DNA from: Marinomonas primoryensis
GTDB taxonomy: Bacteria > Pseudomonadota > Gammaproteobacteria > Pseudomonadales > Marinomonadaceae
Assembly (NCBI RefSeq): GCF_013372285.1
Contig: NZ_CP054301.1
Span: 3,944,501 to 4,008,500 of the forward strand
DNA: 64,000 bases
Direction: 5' to 3'
The translations under genes were made by a program, and so were the position numbers. The notes under the pieces are model-generated. The model searched no databases, had not been told where the DNA came from, and saw nothing but the letters and a program-made list of their open reading frames with translations. The number at the start of each line of letters is the position of its first letter. Positions within the stretch are counted from its first letter, which is position 1. This document shows, in pieces, positions 55,886 to 64,000 of this stretch.

Positions 55886-56818
55886 GTGAATATGATGACT
55901 ACAAAAGACAAAATTCAGGCCGTCGAACAGTTCGCCGAAAAAGTGGTGGACGTAGAAGGTCGCAGTTTATGGCAAGACGCTCGTCGTCGCTTTTTTTCTA
56001 ACCACGCCGCGGTAATCAGCTTAGTTATGCTCTCTTTAATTGCTGCCATTGCCCTATTGGCACCATTATTCAGCCAATGGCATTACGAAGATATCGATTG
56101 GGAAGCGCTCTCCGATATTTCGGTATTAGGTCGCCCAAATATAGAAAATGGCCACTATTTTGGAACAGACACCTTAGGTCGCGATATCTTTGTGCGCACT
56201 ATGCAAGGCGGCCAAATCTCCCTCTTAGTTGGCATCATGGGCAGCGCCGTGGCCATTGTTATTGGCACGCTTTACGGTGCCACGTCTGGTTACATTGGCG
56301 GACGTGTCGACAGCGTTATGATGCGTTTTTTAGAGATTCTAAATTCTTTTCCTTTCATGTTCTTTGTGATCATTTTGATGACCTTGTTTGGTCGTCATAT
56401 CTTTTTAATTTTTGTCGCCATCGGCGCCATCTCTTGGTTGGACATGGCGCGGATCGTTCGTGGACAAACCCTAAGCTTGAAAAACAAAGAATACATTGAG
56501 GCCGCTTACGCCTGTGGCGTGTCGACGCCGAAAATCATTTTGCGTCACATTGTGCCAAATGTGCTCGGGATTGTGGTGGTTTACGCCACGCTGCTAGTAC
56601 CAAACATGATCTTGCTGGAATCTTTCATCAGCTTCTTAGGCTTAGGGGTTCAAGAACCTATGACCAGCTGGGGGGCGTTGATATCAGAAGGTGCTCAGAA
56701 TATGGAAATTGCTATCTGGCAATTGGCTTGGCCACTCGGTTTCTTAGTCGTCACCTTATTTTGTTTTAACTTCCTCGGCGATGGCTTACGCGATGCGCTT
56801 GACCCAAAAGACCGCTAA
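55886..56818 (+). CDS. oppC: oligopeptide permease OppC
   Basis: Second Opp permease subunit. An N-terminal cytoplasmic stretch (EGRSLWQDARRRFFSNHAAV) and first TM (about 40-60) are typical, then GTDTLGRDIFVRTMQGGQIS and the EAA loop YIEAAYACGVSTPKIILRHI. The start may be GTG 55886 or one of the ATGs at 55892 and 55895. Length (about 310 aa) is normal. oppD follows after 9 bp. Confidence 0.95.
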   Translation: MNMMTTKDKIQAVEQFAEKVVDVEGRSLWQDARRRFFSNHAAVISLVMLSLIAAIALLAPLFSQWHYEDIDWEALSDISVLGRPNIENGHYFGTDTLGRDIFVRTMQGGQISLLVGIMGSAVAIVIGTLYGATSGYIGGRVDSVMMRFLEILNSFPFMFFVIILMTLFGRHIFLIFVAIGAISWLDMARIVRGQTLSLKNKEYIEAAYACGVSTPKIILRHIVPNVLGIVVVYATLLVPNMILLESFISFLGLGVQEPMTSWGALISEGAQNMEIAIWQLAWPLGFLVVTLFCFNFLGDGLRDALDPKDR

Positions 56819-56827
56819 GGAGACCTT

Positions 56828-57817
56828 ATGAACGTATTACAGACAAAAAATTTATTAGAGGTCACTAACTTGCGCGTGAATTTCAGAACGCCAGATGGTT
56901 TTGTGACGGCAGTGAATGACCTAAATTTTACTTTAGCGCAAGGCGAGACGTTAGGCATCGTTGGCGAATCGGGTTCTGGCAAAAGCCAAACCGCCTTTGC
57001 TCTCATGGGTTTGCTGGCCGGCAATGGCGTTATCGAAGGAGAAGCGCGCTTTAACGAGCAAAACATTCTCACCCTGAATGAAAAAGCCATGAACCGCATT
57101 CGTTCTAAAGAAATTGCGATGATCTTCCAAGACCCAATGACGTCATTGAATCCTTATATGAAAGTCGGCAAGCAGCTAATGGAAGTGTTGACCCTACACA
57201 AAGGCATGAGCAAAGCGGAGGCGTTTGAAGCGTCGGTCAAGATGCTCGACGCGGTGAAGATGCCAGAAGCACGCAAGCGCATGAACATGTACCCACACGA
57301 GTTTTCCGGCGGCATGAGGCAGCGTGTGATGATCGCCATGGCGTTATTGTGTCAACCTAAACTTCTGATCGCAGATGAACCCACCACAGCGTTAGACGTG
57401 ACGGTGCAAGCTCAGATTCTGACCTTGCTGAACGAGTTAAAAGACGACTTCAATACGTCCATCATCATGATCACTCATGATCTGGGTGTCGTCGCAGGAT
57501 TATGCGACAAAGTATTGGTGATGTACGCTGGGCAAACCATGGAATACGGTACCGCAGAAGACGTATTTTATCGCCCAACACACCCTTATACGCAAGGTCT
57601 GCTAAAAGCCATTCCGCGCCTAGATGCCAATGATGAAATGTTGGCAACCATTCCAGGAAATCCACCTAACTTATTGCATTTACCACCGGGCTGCCCGTTC
57701 CACGCACGCTGTGAGTTCGCCAAAGATCGCTGCTTAGAAAGTATGCCAACCTTGCAAGAATTTGCACCGGGTCAGCTACGTGCTTGTCATAAATCCCTTG
57801 ATGGGTGGGTTGCCTAA
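56828..57817 (+). CDS. oppD: oligopeptide transporter ATPase OppD
   Basis: One of two Opp ATPases. Walker A GIVGESGSGKSQTA, signature FSGGMRQRVMIAMAL, Walker B LLIADEPTTALDVT and the switch His in MITHDLGVVAGL. The C-terminal oligopeptide-transporter extension has GNPPNLLHLPPGCPFHARC with the cysteine cluster that binds an iron-sulfur cluster in some relatives. AAGGAG lies upstream of the ATG. Its stop overlaps the oppF start (TAATG). Confidence 0.96.
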   Translation: MNVLQTKNLLEVTNLRVNFRTPDGFVTAVNDLNFTLAQGETLGIVGESGSGKSQTAFALMGLLAGNGVIEGEARFNEQNILTLNEKAMNRIRSKEIAMIFQDPMTSLNPYMKVGKQLMEVLTLHKGMSKAEAFEASVKMLDAVKMPEARKRMNMYPHEFSGGMRQRVMIAMALLCQPKLLIADEPTTALDVTVQAQILTLLNELKDDFNTSIIMITHDLGVVAGLCDKVLVMYAGQTMEYGTAEDVFYRPTHPYTQGLLKAIPRLDANDEMLATIPGNPPNLLHLPPGCPFHARCEFAKDRCLESMPTLQEFAPGQLRACHKSLDGWVA

Positions 57818-58818
57818 TGAACACCTCAGATACTATTTTAATGGAAGTGAACAACTTAAAAGTCCACTTCAATATCAAGTCCGATAACGCGTGGCCGTGG
57901 GAAAAAGGCCAAGCACTAAAAGCAGTGGATGGCGTCAATTTAACCATTTATGAAGGCGAAACGCTGGGTGTGGTGGGGGAATCCGGTTGCGGTAAATCCA
58001 CACTCGCCCGCGCTTTGTTACGTCTTGTACCCATTACGGAAGGCAATGTGGTGTGGCTTGGCCAAGATCTAACGGATCTTGATAAAAAACAAATGCGCAG
58101 CAAACGCCAAGAGCTGCAAATGATCTTTCAAGATCCATTAGCCTCTCTGGATCCTCGTATGACGGTGGGCGACATTATCGCCGAGCCGCTCAATACCTTT
58201 AAACCAGAACTTTCAAAAGACGAGGTGAAAACTGAGGTTCGTAAAATTATGGATCGCGTTGGCTTGTTACCCAATGTGATTAACCGCTACCCACATGAGT
58301 TCTCAGGTGGACAATGCCAACGTATTGGCATTGCACGTGCTTTGATTCTGAAACCAAAGTTAGTCGTATGCGACGAGCCAGTGTCTGCTTTGGATGTATC
58401 GATCCAAGCTCAGGTGGTCAATTTACTAAAAGAGCTACAAGCGGAAATGGGCTTGTCTTTGGTGTTTATCGCACACGATTTAAGTGTGGTAAAACACATT
58501 TCAGATCGCGTTTTGGTGATGTACTTAGGCAATGCAGTCGAGTTAGCCAGTAAACGAGCACTGTATGATAATCCCCAGCATCCATACACCAAAGCATTGC
58601 TGTCAGCGGTACCAGTACCCGACCCAAAAGTAGAACGCGGTAAAAAAATACAGTTATTAACGGGAGATTTACCTTCTCCAATCAGCCCGCCTTCGGGTTG
58701 TGTCTTCCGTACCCGTTGCCCGCATGCAAACGAAGGCTGTGCGCAACAAAAACCTCTCTTGCAAGTGCTGTCCAAAGAGCATCAGGTAGCCTGTTCGCGT
58801 TTAGCTGAAATCACATGA
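57817..58818 (+). CDS. oppF: oligopeptide transporter ATPase OppF
   Basis: Second Opp ATPase. Walker [17 protein letters not shown], signature FSGGQCQRIGIARAL (QCQR as in E. coli OppF), Walker B LVVCDEPVSALDVS. The C-terminus has SPPSGCVFRTRCPHANEGC. The ATG at 57817 is used because it overlaps the oppD stop (TAATG); a GTG at 57805 would lie within oppD. It closes oppABCDF at a strong terminator. Confidence 0.96.
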   Translation: MNTSDTILMEVNNLKVHFNIKSDNAWPWEKGQALKAVDGVNLTIYEGETLGVVGESGCGKSTLARALLRLVPITEGNVVWLGQDLTDLDKKQMRSKRQELQMIFQDPLASLDPRMTVGDIIAEPLNTFKPELSKDEVKTEVRKIMDRVGLLPNVINRYPHEFSGGQCQRIGIARALILKPKLVVCDEPVSALDVSIQAQVVNLLKELQAEMGLSLVFIAHDLSVVKHISDRVLVMYLGNAVELASKRALYDNPQHPYTKALLSAVPVPDPKVERGKKIQLLTGDLPSPISPPSGCVFRTRCPHANEGCAQQKPLLQVLSKEHQVACSRLAEIT

Positions 58819-58850
58819 CAAGAAAGTAAATGCGATCAAGACATAACATA

Positions 58851-58886
58851 AAAAGCCGCTTTGACGTCACTCAAAGCGGCTTTTTT
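58851..58886 (+). terminator. rho-independent terminator of oppABCDF
   Basis: A perfect 14-bp stem (58851-58864 with 58871-58884, loop CGTCAC) ends in a run of six T. Confidence 0.92.
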
Positions 58887-58998
58887 GTATTTCGAATACG
58901 ATGTTATTTCATATCCGCCTAGTATTAACGACAAAAGCCCGCTATTTTTGTCTATCATGTGGAAAACCTCTTATTAAACTGCGTTAAGGCCCTCATCT

Positions 58999-59508
58999 AT
59001 GCGTCCACTCTCTCTTCTTGTATTGCTTTTCTTCGGCCTTAGTTCAACTTCGTCTTATGCCCTAGAAAAACCGAAAGGCAGAGTAATGCTAACGGTATCG
59101 GGAGCCATCAAAACGACTAACGTAGAACAATATGCAACTTTTGATATGGCCATGTTACAAGCATTACCCCAGTACGTGATCACCACCCATAATCCATGGA
59201 CAAAAGGCATACATACCTATCAAGGTTTTTCCGCCATCGACCTATTAAAACGCTTAGAAAGCCAAGGCACTCTCTTGAAAGTCACTGCGCTCAATGAGTA
59301 CATGACGGAAATCCCACTCAGGGATTTTATAGAAAATGGGGCTATTTTTGCCACGCATCAAGACGGTAAGCCAATGAGCGTTAGAAATCTTGGTCCCATT
59401 ATGATGATCTATCCGTTTGATGAGCGTGAAGATCTGAAATCTGAAGTGTTTTACGGTCGCTCAATCTGGCAAGTAGACCGCATCAAATTGATTGCTTTAG
59501 CGGAGTAA
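58999..59508 (+). CDS. secreted molybdopterin-oxidoreductase-fold protein without cofactor cysteine
   Basis: A signal peptide (about 1-21, cleaved near SYA-LE) precedes a domain resembling the molybdopterin-binding fold of sulfite-oxidase-type enzymes: LTVSGAIKTTN, FDMAMLQALPQ, TYQGFSAIDLLKRL and NEYMTEIPLRDF. The chain contains no cysteine at all, so it cannot supply the Cys ligand of the molybdenum cofactor and is probably a ligand-binding or sensory version. It is 4 bp upstream of a kinase-like gene and likely works with that protein's periplasmic domain. Fold assignment is by pattern only. Confidence 0.72.
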   Translation: MRPLSLLVLLFFGLSSTSSYALEKPKGRVMLTVSGAIKTTNVEQYATFDMAMLQALPQYVITTHNPWTKGIHTYQGFSAIDLLKRLESQGTLLKVTALNEYMTEIPLRDFIENGAIFATHQDGKPMSVRNLGPIMMIYPFDEREDLKSEVFYGRSIWQVDRIKLIALAE

Positions 59509-59512
59509 AACA

Positions 59513-61336
59513 ATGCGCTTATTCAAGGAAAGTGCTTGGCAATCAAAATTTAAACAATCGGTTCTTTACGGCTTTATTGCTTTTATCATTGCTATTTCTA
59601 TCGCTGTGTTTGGCATCATTACCTACACCAGTGACAGTTCAAAAGATAACAGCCGTCGCATTTTTGAAAGCTCTTTATGGAATGCCCTGCAACTTCAAGT
59701 ACAGTCTTATCGTTTTCTCAACTACTTAATTGCATTAGACGAAAACGACTACCCTCTTAACGGTAACGCTTTCTTTGAATATGACCTGTTAATGAGTCGG
59801 GTCGATTTATTAAGAGAAGGGGCGGTAGGATCACTTATCCGCACCTTTGAGGGTGGACGAACAATAAGACTACTGAACATCATTAACGGCGAACTCGAAT
59901 TACTCAGTTTCAATTTGTCCAGGATGGAAGGCGGCGACTCGTCTTATCTCCCAAATTTAATTGATCGTGTTCAACGTATTGAAAGTCAAATTAATGAGTT
60001 TGTCACTCTAGTCAACAAAGGCAGCAATAAATACATCACGACTGAACATCAAATACTTCAAAAGAATTTAAACTACATTCAGCTTTTATCGATGGCGCTC
60101 TTAGTGTGCTTATTGCTCTTCTGCTTTTTTACCATCAAGGGACTATCTGAGCTAAAAAGGGTCTTTAGACACAATAAAAACCTCACACTAGGCATACAGA
60201 CCGTTCATGAAGACAAAGCCAACATGTTGTCCTTTATTAACCAAGAAATACGCTTCCCCGTTAATGTCATTATGGGTGTCGCTAACACATTAAATAACCC
60301 AACCTCAAAAAACGATACGAAAGCCCTCTCGAAGCATATTGAAGAATCGGGACATCAGCTTCTTCAAACCATAGAAATGCTGTCTGATCTGGCGCTTATT
60401 GACGCAAAAAAATTGACACTAACGCCAACCACTGAACACCTACCCAGTATCATCGAAGATTGTCTTACTATTTTTGAACCTCAGATGGCTCGAAAAGACC
60501 TGCAGAGCGTTGTCTACATAGACCCTCTTCTGTCTAAGCTCATCCACTTAGATTTTATTCGCACCAAAGAAATCATCATTGCCTTACTTCAAAATGCCAT
60601 CGCACATACGCCCTCCGGTAGCATCAGTTTACAAATCAGGCCATCCGCATTAAGTGCGCCTAAAATTTCACTCCCAACTGGTATGAAAGAAGCAAGTGTC
60701 CTGCAAATTGCCCTTCGAGACACAGGCCTTGGCATGCCAAATGATTTACAGCAGAATTTAAGAATCAACCCCGCTTTACCCATGCAACAAGAAGGACCTA
60801 TGCCAAGCAAGGTCGGGTTAAGTTTGGCGCTGTGTCATAAATTGGTTTACTTGATGCAAGGTGAAATGCATTTTTCCAGCGCGCCACAAAAAGGCTGTGA
60901 ATTCTGGATTGATATCCCATTCTATGTACCAAACACCAACCTAACACCACAACAAACCACTTTTAGTTGTCCGGATAAAACACACGCCTTACTCATAGAA
61001 ACGGATGCACACCTCGCCAAAGTGATCAGCTTACAGCTGGCGACGTTTAATATTGATGTCTCCTTTTCAAAGGATGGTAGTTTCCAAGAACACAAAGACT
61101 TTGATCTTGTCATCATAGGTAACACGCCAAAATTCGAACGAGAAGCCAACGACGCAATCTTGCAACGACAAGCAAAAGCATGTCCGATATTCAGCTATCA
61201 CCCTCAGGCTATTAACACCTCAGAATACCCAATCATAGCGTTGCATTTTCCGTTAACACAAAGCCAACTAGAGCCGCTTATTGCGAGTGTGTTTACTAAC
61301 CAAAGCAGATCTCCAAAGGCCAATACTCATGATTGA
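59513..61336 (+). CDS. degenerate hybrid histidine-kinase-like protein
   Basis: TM1 (about 17-37), a periplasmic helical region (about 40-185) and TM2 (LLSMALLVCLLLFCFF, about 190-207) lead to a HisKA-like helix. Where kinases have SHE-[IL]R-TP, this protein has NQEIRFPVN, so the phospho-accepting His is Gln244. The ATPase-like domain keeps the N box (LLQNAIAHTPSG) and G1 (RDTGLGM). A C-terminal receiver-like domain (about 490-600) has LVIIGNTP where the phospho-Asp should be. Both phosphorylation sites thus look lost, while the next gene is an intact Hpt. It may act as a phosphatase, scaffold or allosteric partner. Confidence 0.85.
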   Translation: MRLFKESAWQSKFKQSVLYGFIAFIIAISIAVFGIITYTSDSSKDNSRRIFESSLWNALQLQVQSYRFLNYLIALDENDYPLNGNAFFEYDLLMSRVDLLREGAVGSLIRTFEGGRTIRLLNIINGELELLSFNLSRMEGGDSSYLPNLIDRVQRIESQINEFVTLVNKGSNKYITTEHQILQKNLNYIQLLSMALLVCLLLFCFFTIKGLSELKRVFRHNKNLTLGIQTVHEDKANMLSFINQEIRFPVNVIMGVANTLNNPTSKNDTKALSKHIEESGHQLLQTIEMLSDLALIDAKKLTLTPTTEHLPSIIEDCLTIFEPQMARKDLQSVVYIDPLLSKLIHLDFIRTKEIIIALLQNAIAHTPSGSISLQIRPSALSAPKISLPTGMKEASVLQIALRDTGLGMPNDLQQNLRINPALPMQQEGPMPSKVGLSLALCHKLVYLMQGEMHFSSAPQKGCEFWIDIPFYVPNTNLTPQQTTFSCPDKTHALLIETDAHLAKVISLQLATFNIDVSFSKDGSFQEHKDFDLVIIGNTPKFEREANDAILQRQAKACPIFSYHPQAINTSEYPIIALHFPLTQSQLEPLIASVFTNQSRSPKANTHD

Positions 61337-61661
61337 TCACGCACAGCTGGACACGCTCACCCAGTTATTAGGCAAAGACACCATCAATCAAATACGCTTA
61401 GAATATGTTCAAGACAGTCGTCAAAAAATGACGACATTATTGGACGCTTGGGAGGAAAGAAACTATCAAGAATTGCAGAACGTGAGTCATTCACTCAAAT
61501 CCTCCAGCTTAAATATGGCGATGTTAGTCTTTGCTAAACAATGTCAGCTGATCGAAAAATTTGCATCACAACACAATGAACAGGAAATACAAGCCATCAT
61601 AGATGACCTGCTTGCCCTGCATAAAATCTCATTAAAAGCGCTGGCGGCGTATTTTTCATAA
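61329..61661 (+). CDS. histidine phosphotransfer (Hpt) protein
   Basis: A single-domain Hpt of 110 residues. The four-helix bundle carries the phospho-acceptor in NVSHSLKSSSLNM (His54), matching the HxLKG/SSS pattern. The ATG at 61329 overlaps the stop of the kinase-like gene (ATGATTGA), indicating coupled translation. An upstream frame to 61281 would lie inside that gene. Because its genetic partner lacks its own phosphorylation sites, the Hpt must receive phosphate from a different kinase or transfer in reverse. Confidence 0.88.
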   Translation: MIDHAQLDTLTQLLGKDTINQIRLEYVQDSRQKMTTLLDAWEERNYQELQNVSHSLKSSSLNMAMLVFAKQCQLIEKFASQHNEQEIQAIIDDLLALHKISLKALAAYFS

Positions 61662-61666
61662 TGCAT

Positions 61667-62167
61667 TTATAGTGACCAAGTGACGTCTGTGGCCTTGATA
61701 AACGTAGCCAAAAAGGACGCAATTCCAGCTTGATCGATCTCAGAAAACCGGCCTACTTTTGGGCTGTCCATATCAAAAACAGCCACCAGCTTACCGTCTA
61801 CGACAACCGGAACTACCAATTCAGAAGCCGACACGGCATCACACGCAATATGCCCATCAAATGCATGTACATCGTCGATGCGCTGAACCTGTAAGGTTTG
61901 AGCCGCTTTACCACATACGCCACGACCAAACGGGATCCGCGTGCAAGCCACTTTCCCTACATAAGGCCCCAATACCAACTCTTCGTTACGAGCAAAATAG
62001 AAGCCAGACCAATTCAGATCAGGAATCGTTTGCATAACAAAGGCAGAAAACTGAGCCGCATTACAGATAAGGTCTCGCTCTCCACCTAACAACGCCGCCA
62101 GCTGGGCATTGAGCTCTTGATAAGCAATCTCGAGGGAAACGGTTGAATCAACTTCTATGGTAAACAT
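61667..62167 (-). CDS. msrC: free methionine-(R)-sulfoxide reductase (GAF domain)
   Basis: Reduces free methionine-R-sulfoxide, an oxidative-stress repair step. A GAF fold of the fRMsr type: DLNWSGFYFARNEELVLGPY, VGKVACTRIPFGRGVCGKAA and VHAFDGHIACDAVSASELVV contain the three conserved cysteines of E. coli MsrC (YebR). The ATG at 62167 gives the family's normal start; the longer frame adds 53 residues of hydrophobic sequence not found in relatives. No strong ribosome-binding site is seen. It is convergent with the Hpt gene, 5 bp apart. Confidence 0.9.
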   Translation of the reverse strand: MFTIEVDSTVSLEIAYQELNAQLAALLGGERDLICNAAQFSAFVMQTIPDLNWSGFYFARNEELVLGPYVGKVACTRIPFGRGVCGKAAQTLQVQRIDDVHAFDGHIACDAVSASELVVPVVVDGKLVAVFDMDSPKVGRFSEIDQAGIASFLATFIKATDVTWSL

Positions 62168-62289
62168 CGCATTTTGCACCAGATAAAACGAAAGTCTGAT
62201 AATAGCAAAGTCCACATCTGAACCAATGACTAAACACTGTGAATGAAAGAAAAAATAGAGGAAAAGAAGAGCATATCGATAAAAAATGC

Positions 62290-62344
62290 AAAAAAAACCA
62301 TCGACTCCCTTGCTCACTTTTAGCAAGTCACAAGAGAGCGATGG
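62290..62344 (-). terminator. terminator of the pst-phoU operon
   Basis: On the minus strand an imperfect stem (CCATCG-C-TCTCTTG paired with CAAGGGA-GT-CGATGG) ends in eight T. It lies just after the phoU stop. Confidence 0.8.
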
Positions 62345-62376
62345 CTCATACTTTCAGTAACACAAAACCGTTTGTA

Positions 62377-63090
62377 CTATTTGTCTTCTATTTCGCTAGC
62401 AAGATCATTCACATGAATATGGCGAACGTCGACACCTTTAACCATAAAGATTAAATGCTGACAAGTGTAACGCGCATGATCACCAATGCGTTCAAGTGAA
62501 CGAAGTACCCAAATCACATTAATCACACGTGAAATACTACGCGGATCTTCCATCATGTAGGTTACCAATGATCGCATGGCCGTATTATACTCTTGGTCTA
62601 CAAGACGGTCTTGTTTGGCGACTTTGATGGCCGCATCAATGTCAAGACGAGCATAAGCATCCAATGTGTCATGAATCATACGTGACACCATTTGACCAAT
62701 TCGGTTGATCTCCACATACCCGCGTGGAGATTCCCCTTCATTAACCAAGTTCAAGGTAAGATTAGCGATTTTCTTCGCTTCATCACCAATGCGCTCTAAT
62801 TCACTCACGGCTTTGCTGATAGATAAAATCATGCGTAAATCAGACGCTGCTGGCTGGCGTTTCGCTAAAATTCGTCGGCATTCTTCGTCAATCAGACCGT
62901 CTAGCTGATTCACTGTCACATCTTTATCTTTCACGTCTTCGGCCAAAGAGCCATTGCTTTCGAGCAAAGCTTGAACCGCATACTGTACCTGGGTCTCTAC
63001 TACCCCACCCATGGTCAAAAAGTGTTGGCGTAGCATTTCTAGCTCATGATTAAACTGCTTAGAAATATGATCCGTTGTTAACTCTTTCAT
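62377..63090 (-). CDS. phoU: phosphate signalling protein PhoU
   Basis: Links the Pst transporter to PhoR and restrains Pho signalling when phosphate is plentiful. Two PhoU helical-bundle repeats are seen, with the metal-contact motifs ERIGDEAKKIANL (about 92) and LERIGDHARYTCQHL (about 200). The N-terminus FNHELEMLRQHFLTMGGVVE is typical. Length (237 aa) is standard. It follows pstB by 14 bp as the last gene of the operon. Confidence 0.97.
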   Translation of the reverse strand: MKELTTDHISKQFNHELEMLRQHFLTMGGVVETQVQYAVQALLESNGSLAEDVKDKDVTVNQLDGLIDEECRRILAKRQPAASDLRMILSISKAVSELERIGDEAKKIANLTLNLVNEGESPRGYVEINRIGQMVSRMIHDTLDAYARLDIDAAIKVAKQDRLVDQEYNTAMRSLVTYMMEDPRSISRVINVIWVLRSLERIGDHARYTCQHLIFMVKGVDVRHIHVNDLASEIEDK

Positions 63091-63104
63091 AATGCGTCCT
63101 CCCT

Positions 63105-63935
63105 CTAGCCGTAGCGACCCGTGATGTAGTCTTCTGTTTGCTGCTTACTTGGATTCGTAAATAAAGAGTTGGTATCACCAAACTCGATCAAATCCCCCAT
63201 GTACATAAACGCCGTATAATCAGACACACGCGCCGCCTGCTGCATATTGTGAGTCACAATCGCAATGGTGAACTCGTTCTTCAACTCATGAATCAATTCT
63301 TCAATCTTCAAGGTTGAAATTGGATCCAATGCCGACGCTGGCTCATCCAACAAAAGGACTTCTGGTTTTACCGCAACCGTGCGCGCAATCACCAAACGCT
63401 GCTGCTGACCACCAGACATACCCAACGCACTTTCGTGTAGACGATCTTTTACTTCGTCCCATAACGCGGCAGAGCGCAATGCCCATTCGACGGTTTCGTC
63501 TAAAAGACGTTTTTTATTAATGCCTTGAATACGCAAGCCATAAGCGACGTTCTCGTAAATACTTTTTGGGAATGGGTTGGGCTTTTGAAACACCATACCA
63601 ACGCGACGACGCAGCTCTGCCACATCGGTTCCTTTGGCATAAATATTTTGGTCACGTAGATTGATTTCACCCGTAATACGGCAGCCATCGACCAAATCGT
63701 TCATGCGATTAAAACAGCGCAATAAAGTCGATTTACCACAACCAGATGGTCCGATAAATGCTGTTACCTTTTTCTCAGGGATAATCATATTTACCCCTTT
63801 TAGCGCTTCTTTTTCACCGTAATAAAGGTGCAAATCATTCACCGCAAGGCAAACGGTTTCATTCTCAATGCGCAATGCCTGTTGGCTGCGCTGTAATGCT
63901 GAAATATCGATAGAGTGTGTTTTTACGTCGCTCAT
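63105..63935 (-). CDS. pstB: phosphate transporter ATPase PstB
   Basis: ATPase of the high-affinity Pst phosphate importer. Walker [17 protein letters not shown]-loop [19 protein letters not shown], signature [14 protein letters not shown], Walker [16 protein letters not shown] and switch His [14 protein letters not shown] are PstB hallmarks; the insertion [15 protein letters not shown] is diagnostic for PstB. The first 25 residues are an extra N-terminal stretch common in Oceanospirillales and pseudomonads. It follows pstA by 20 bp. Confidence 0.97.
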   Translation of the reverse strand: MSDVKTHSIDISALQRSQQALRIENETVCLAVNDLHLYYGEKEALKGVNMIIPEKKVTAFIGPSGCGKSTLLRCFNRMNDLVDGCRITGEINLRDQNIYAKGTDVAELRRRVGMVFQKPNPFPKSIYENVAYGLRIQGINKKRLLDETVEWALRSAALWDEVKDRLHESALGMSGGQQQRLVIARTVAVKPEVLLLDEPASALDPISTLKIEELIHELKNEFTIAIVTHNMQQAARVSDYTAFMYMGDLIEFGDTNSLFTNPSKQQTEDYITGRYG

Positions 63936-63955
63936 AATAGTCTCTTCTTAGCCGC

Positions 63956-64000
63956 TTACATTTCCAGCGATTTGTATTTTTCACGTAAATGGTTACGAAT
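63956..64000 (-). CDS. pstA: phosphate permease PstA, C-terminal end (partial)
   Basis: The last 14 codons of a gene entering from the right edge: IRNHLREKYKSLEM and a stop. The basic 'R-x-x-LR-x-x-YK-x-LE' tail and position right before pstB and phoU identify it as the end of PstA. Nothing more of the gene is in the window. Confidence 0.75.
   Translation of the reverse strand: MRNHLREKYKSLEM

Noticed and set aside
1..64000. CRISPR arrays, tRNA or rRNA genes, intact insertion sequences, prophage
   Set aside because: No regularly spaced repeats, cloverleaf-like or rRNA sequence, transposase or phage structural genes were seen on reading through; a covariance-model scan would be needed to exclude small RNAs.

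Overview
The window reads as chromosome from a marine gammaproteobacterium of the Oceanospirillales type, most likely Marinomonas or a close relative (inference). Supporting signs are a NaChBac-type sodium channel, a NutA-like lipoprotein 5'-nucleotidase, the blocks gmk-rpoZ-spoT-ridA, oxyR-recG and ubiC-ubiA-phoB-phoR, a complete AapJQMP amino-acid transporter, and moderate-to-low GC. No rRNA, tRNA, CRISPR array or intact insertion sequence was seen.

Layout. 0-2.1 kb: the 3' end of a DUF2235 (Tle1-like) lipase gene and a lipoprotein that may be its immunity partner. 2.3-10.9 kb: nutA, a secreted orphan protein, a solute-binding protein paired with a PAS-GGDEF-EAL enzyme, rph, yicC and a sodium channel. 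11.1-20.0 kb: a defence/addiction island holding a broken Phd/YefM antitoxin, a three-gene restriction-like operon (m5C methyltransferase, McrB-like ATPase, DUF2357/PD-(D/E)XK nuclease), a small orphan gene and hipBA with its operators. 20.0-27.9 kb: a rearranged stretch with a LysR regulator, sugE, an AraC fragment, a DUF849 remnant, two diguanylate cyclases, a LysR remnant, an intact AraC regulator and a NimT/CynX-type exporter. A 280-bp direct repeat links the two AraC copies.

28.0-32.1 kb: a histidine kinase and a REC-DUF3369-GGDEF-EAL response regulator. 32.4-41.4 kb: housekeeping and stress genes (gmk, rpoZ, spoT, ridA, an SDR, oxyR, recG, an HhH protein, lrp). 41.4-46.2 kb: aapJQMP behind a textbook sigma-54 promoter, pointing to nitrogen control. 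46.3-52.9 kb: a YbaK-HDOD protein, ubiCA, phoBR, an orphan response regulator and cysZ. 53.2-58.8 kb: oppABCDF. 59.0-61.7 kb: an unusual signalling operon of a cysteine-free molybdopterin-fold protein, a histidine-kinase-like protein without its phospho-histidine, and an intact Hpt protein. 61.7-64.0 kb: msrC and the 3' part of the pst operon (pstA end, pstB, phoU).

Themes. Signalling is dense: four proteins with GGDEF and/or EAL domains, three kinase or kinase-like proteins, PhoBR and the Pst/PhoU phosphate circuit. Nutrient uptake is represented by Aap, Opp, CysZ and Pst. The best candidates for under-described biology are the degenerate kinase/Hpt operon (58999-61661), the MTase-McrB-DUF2357 operon (11409-17368), and the solute-binding protein/c-di-GMP enzyme pair (4835-8063).
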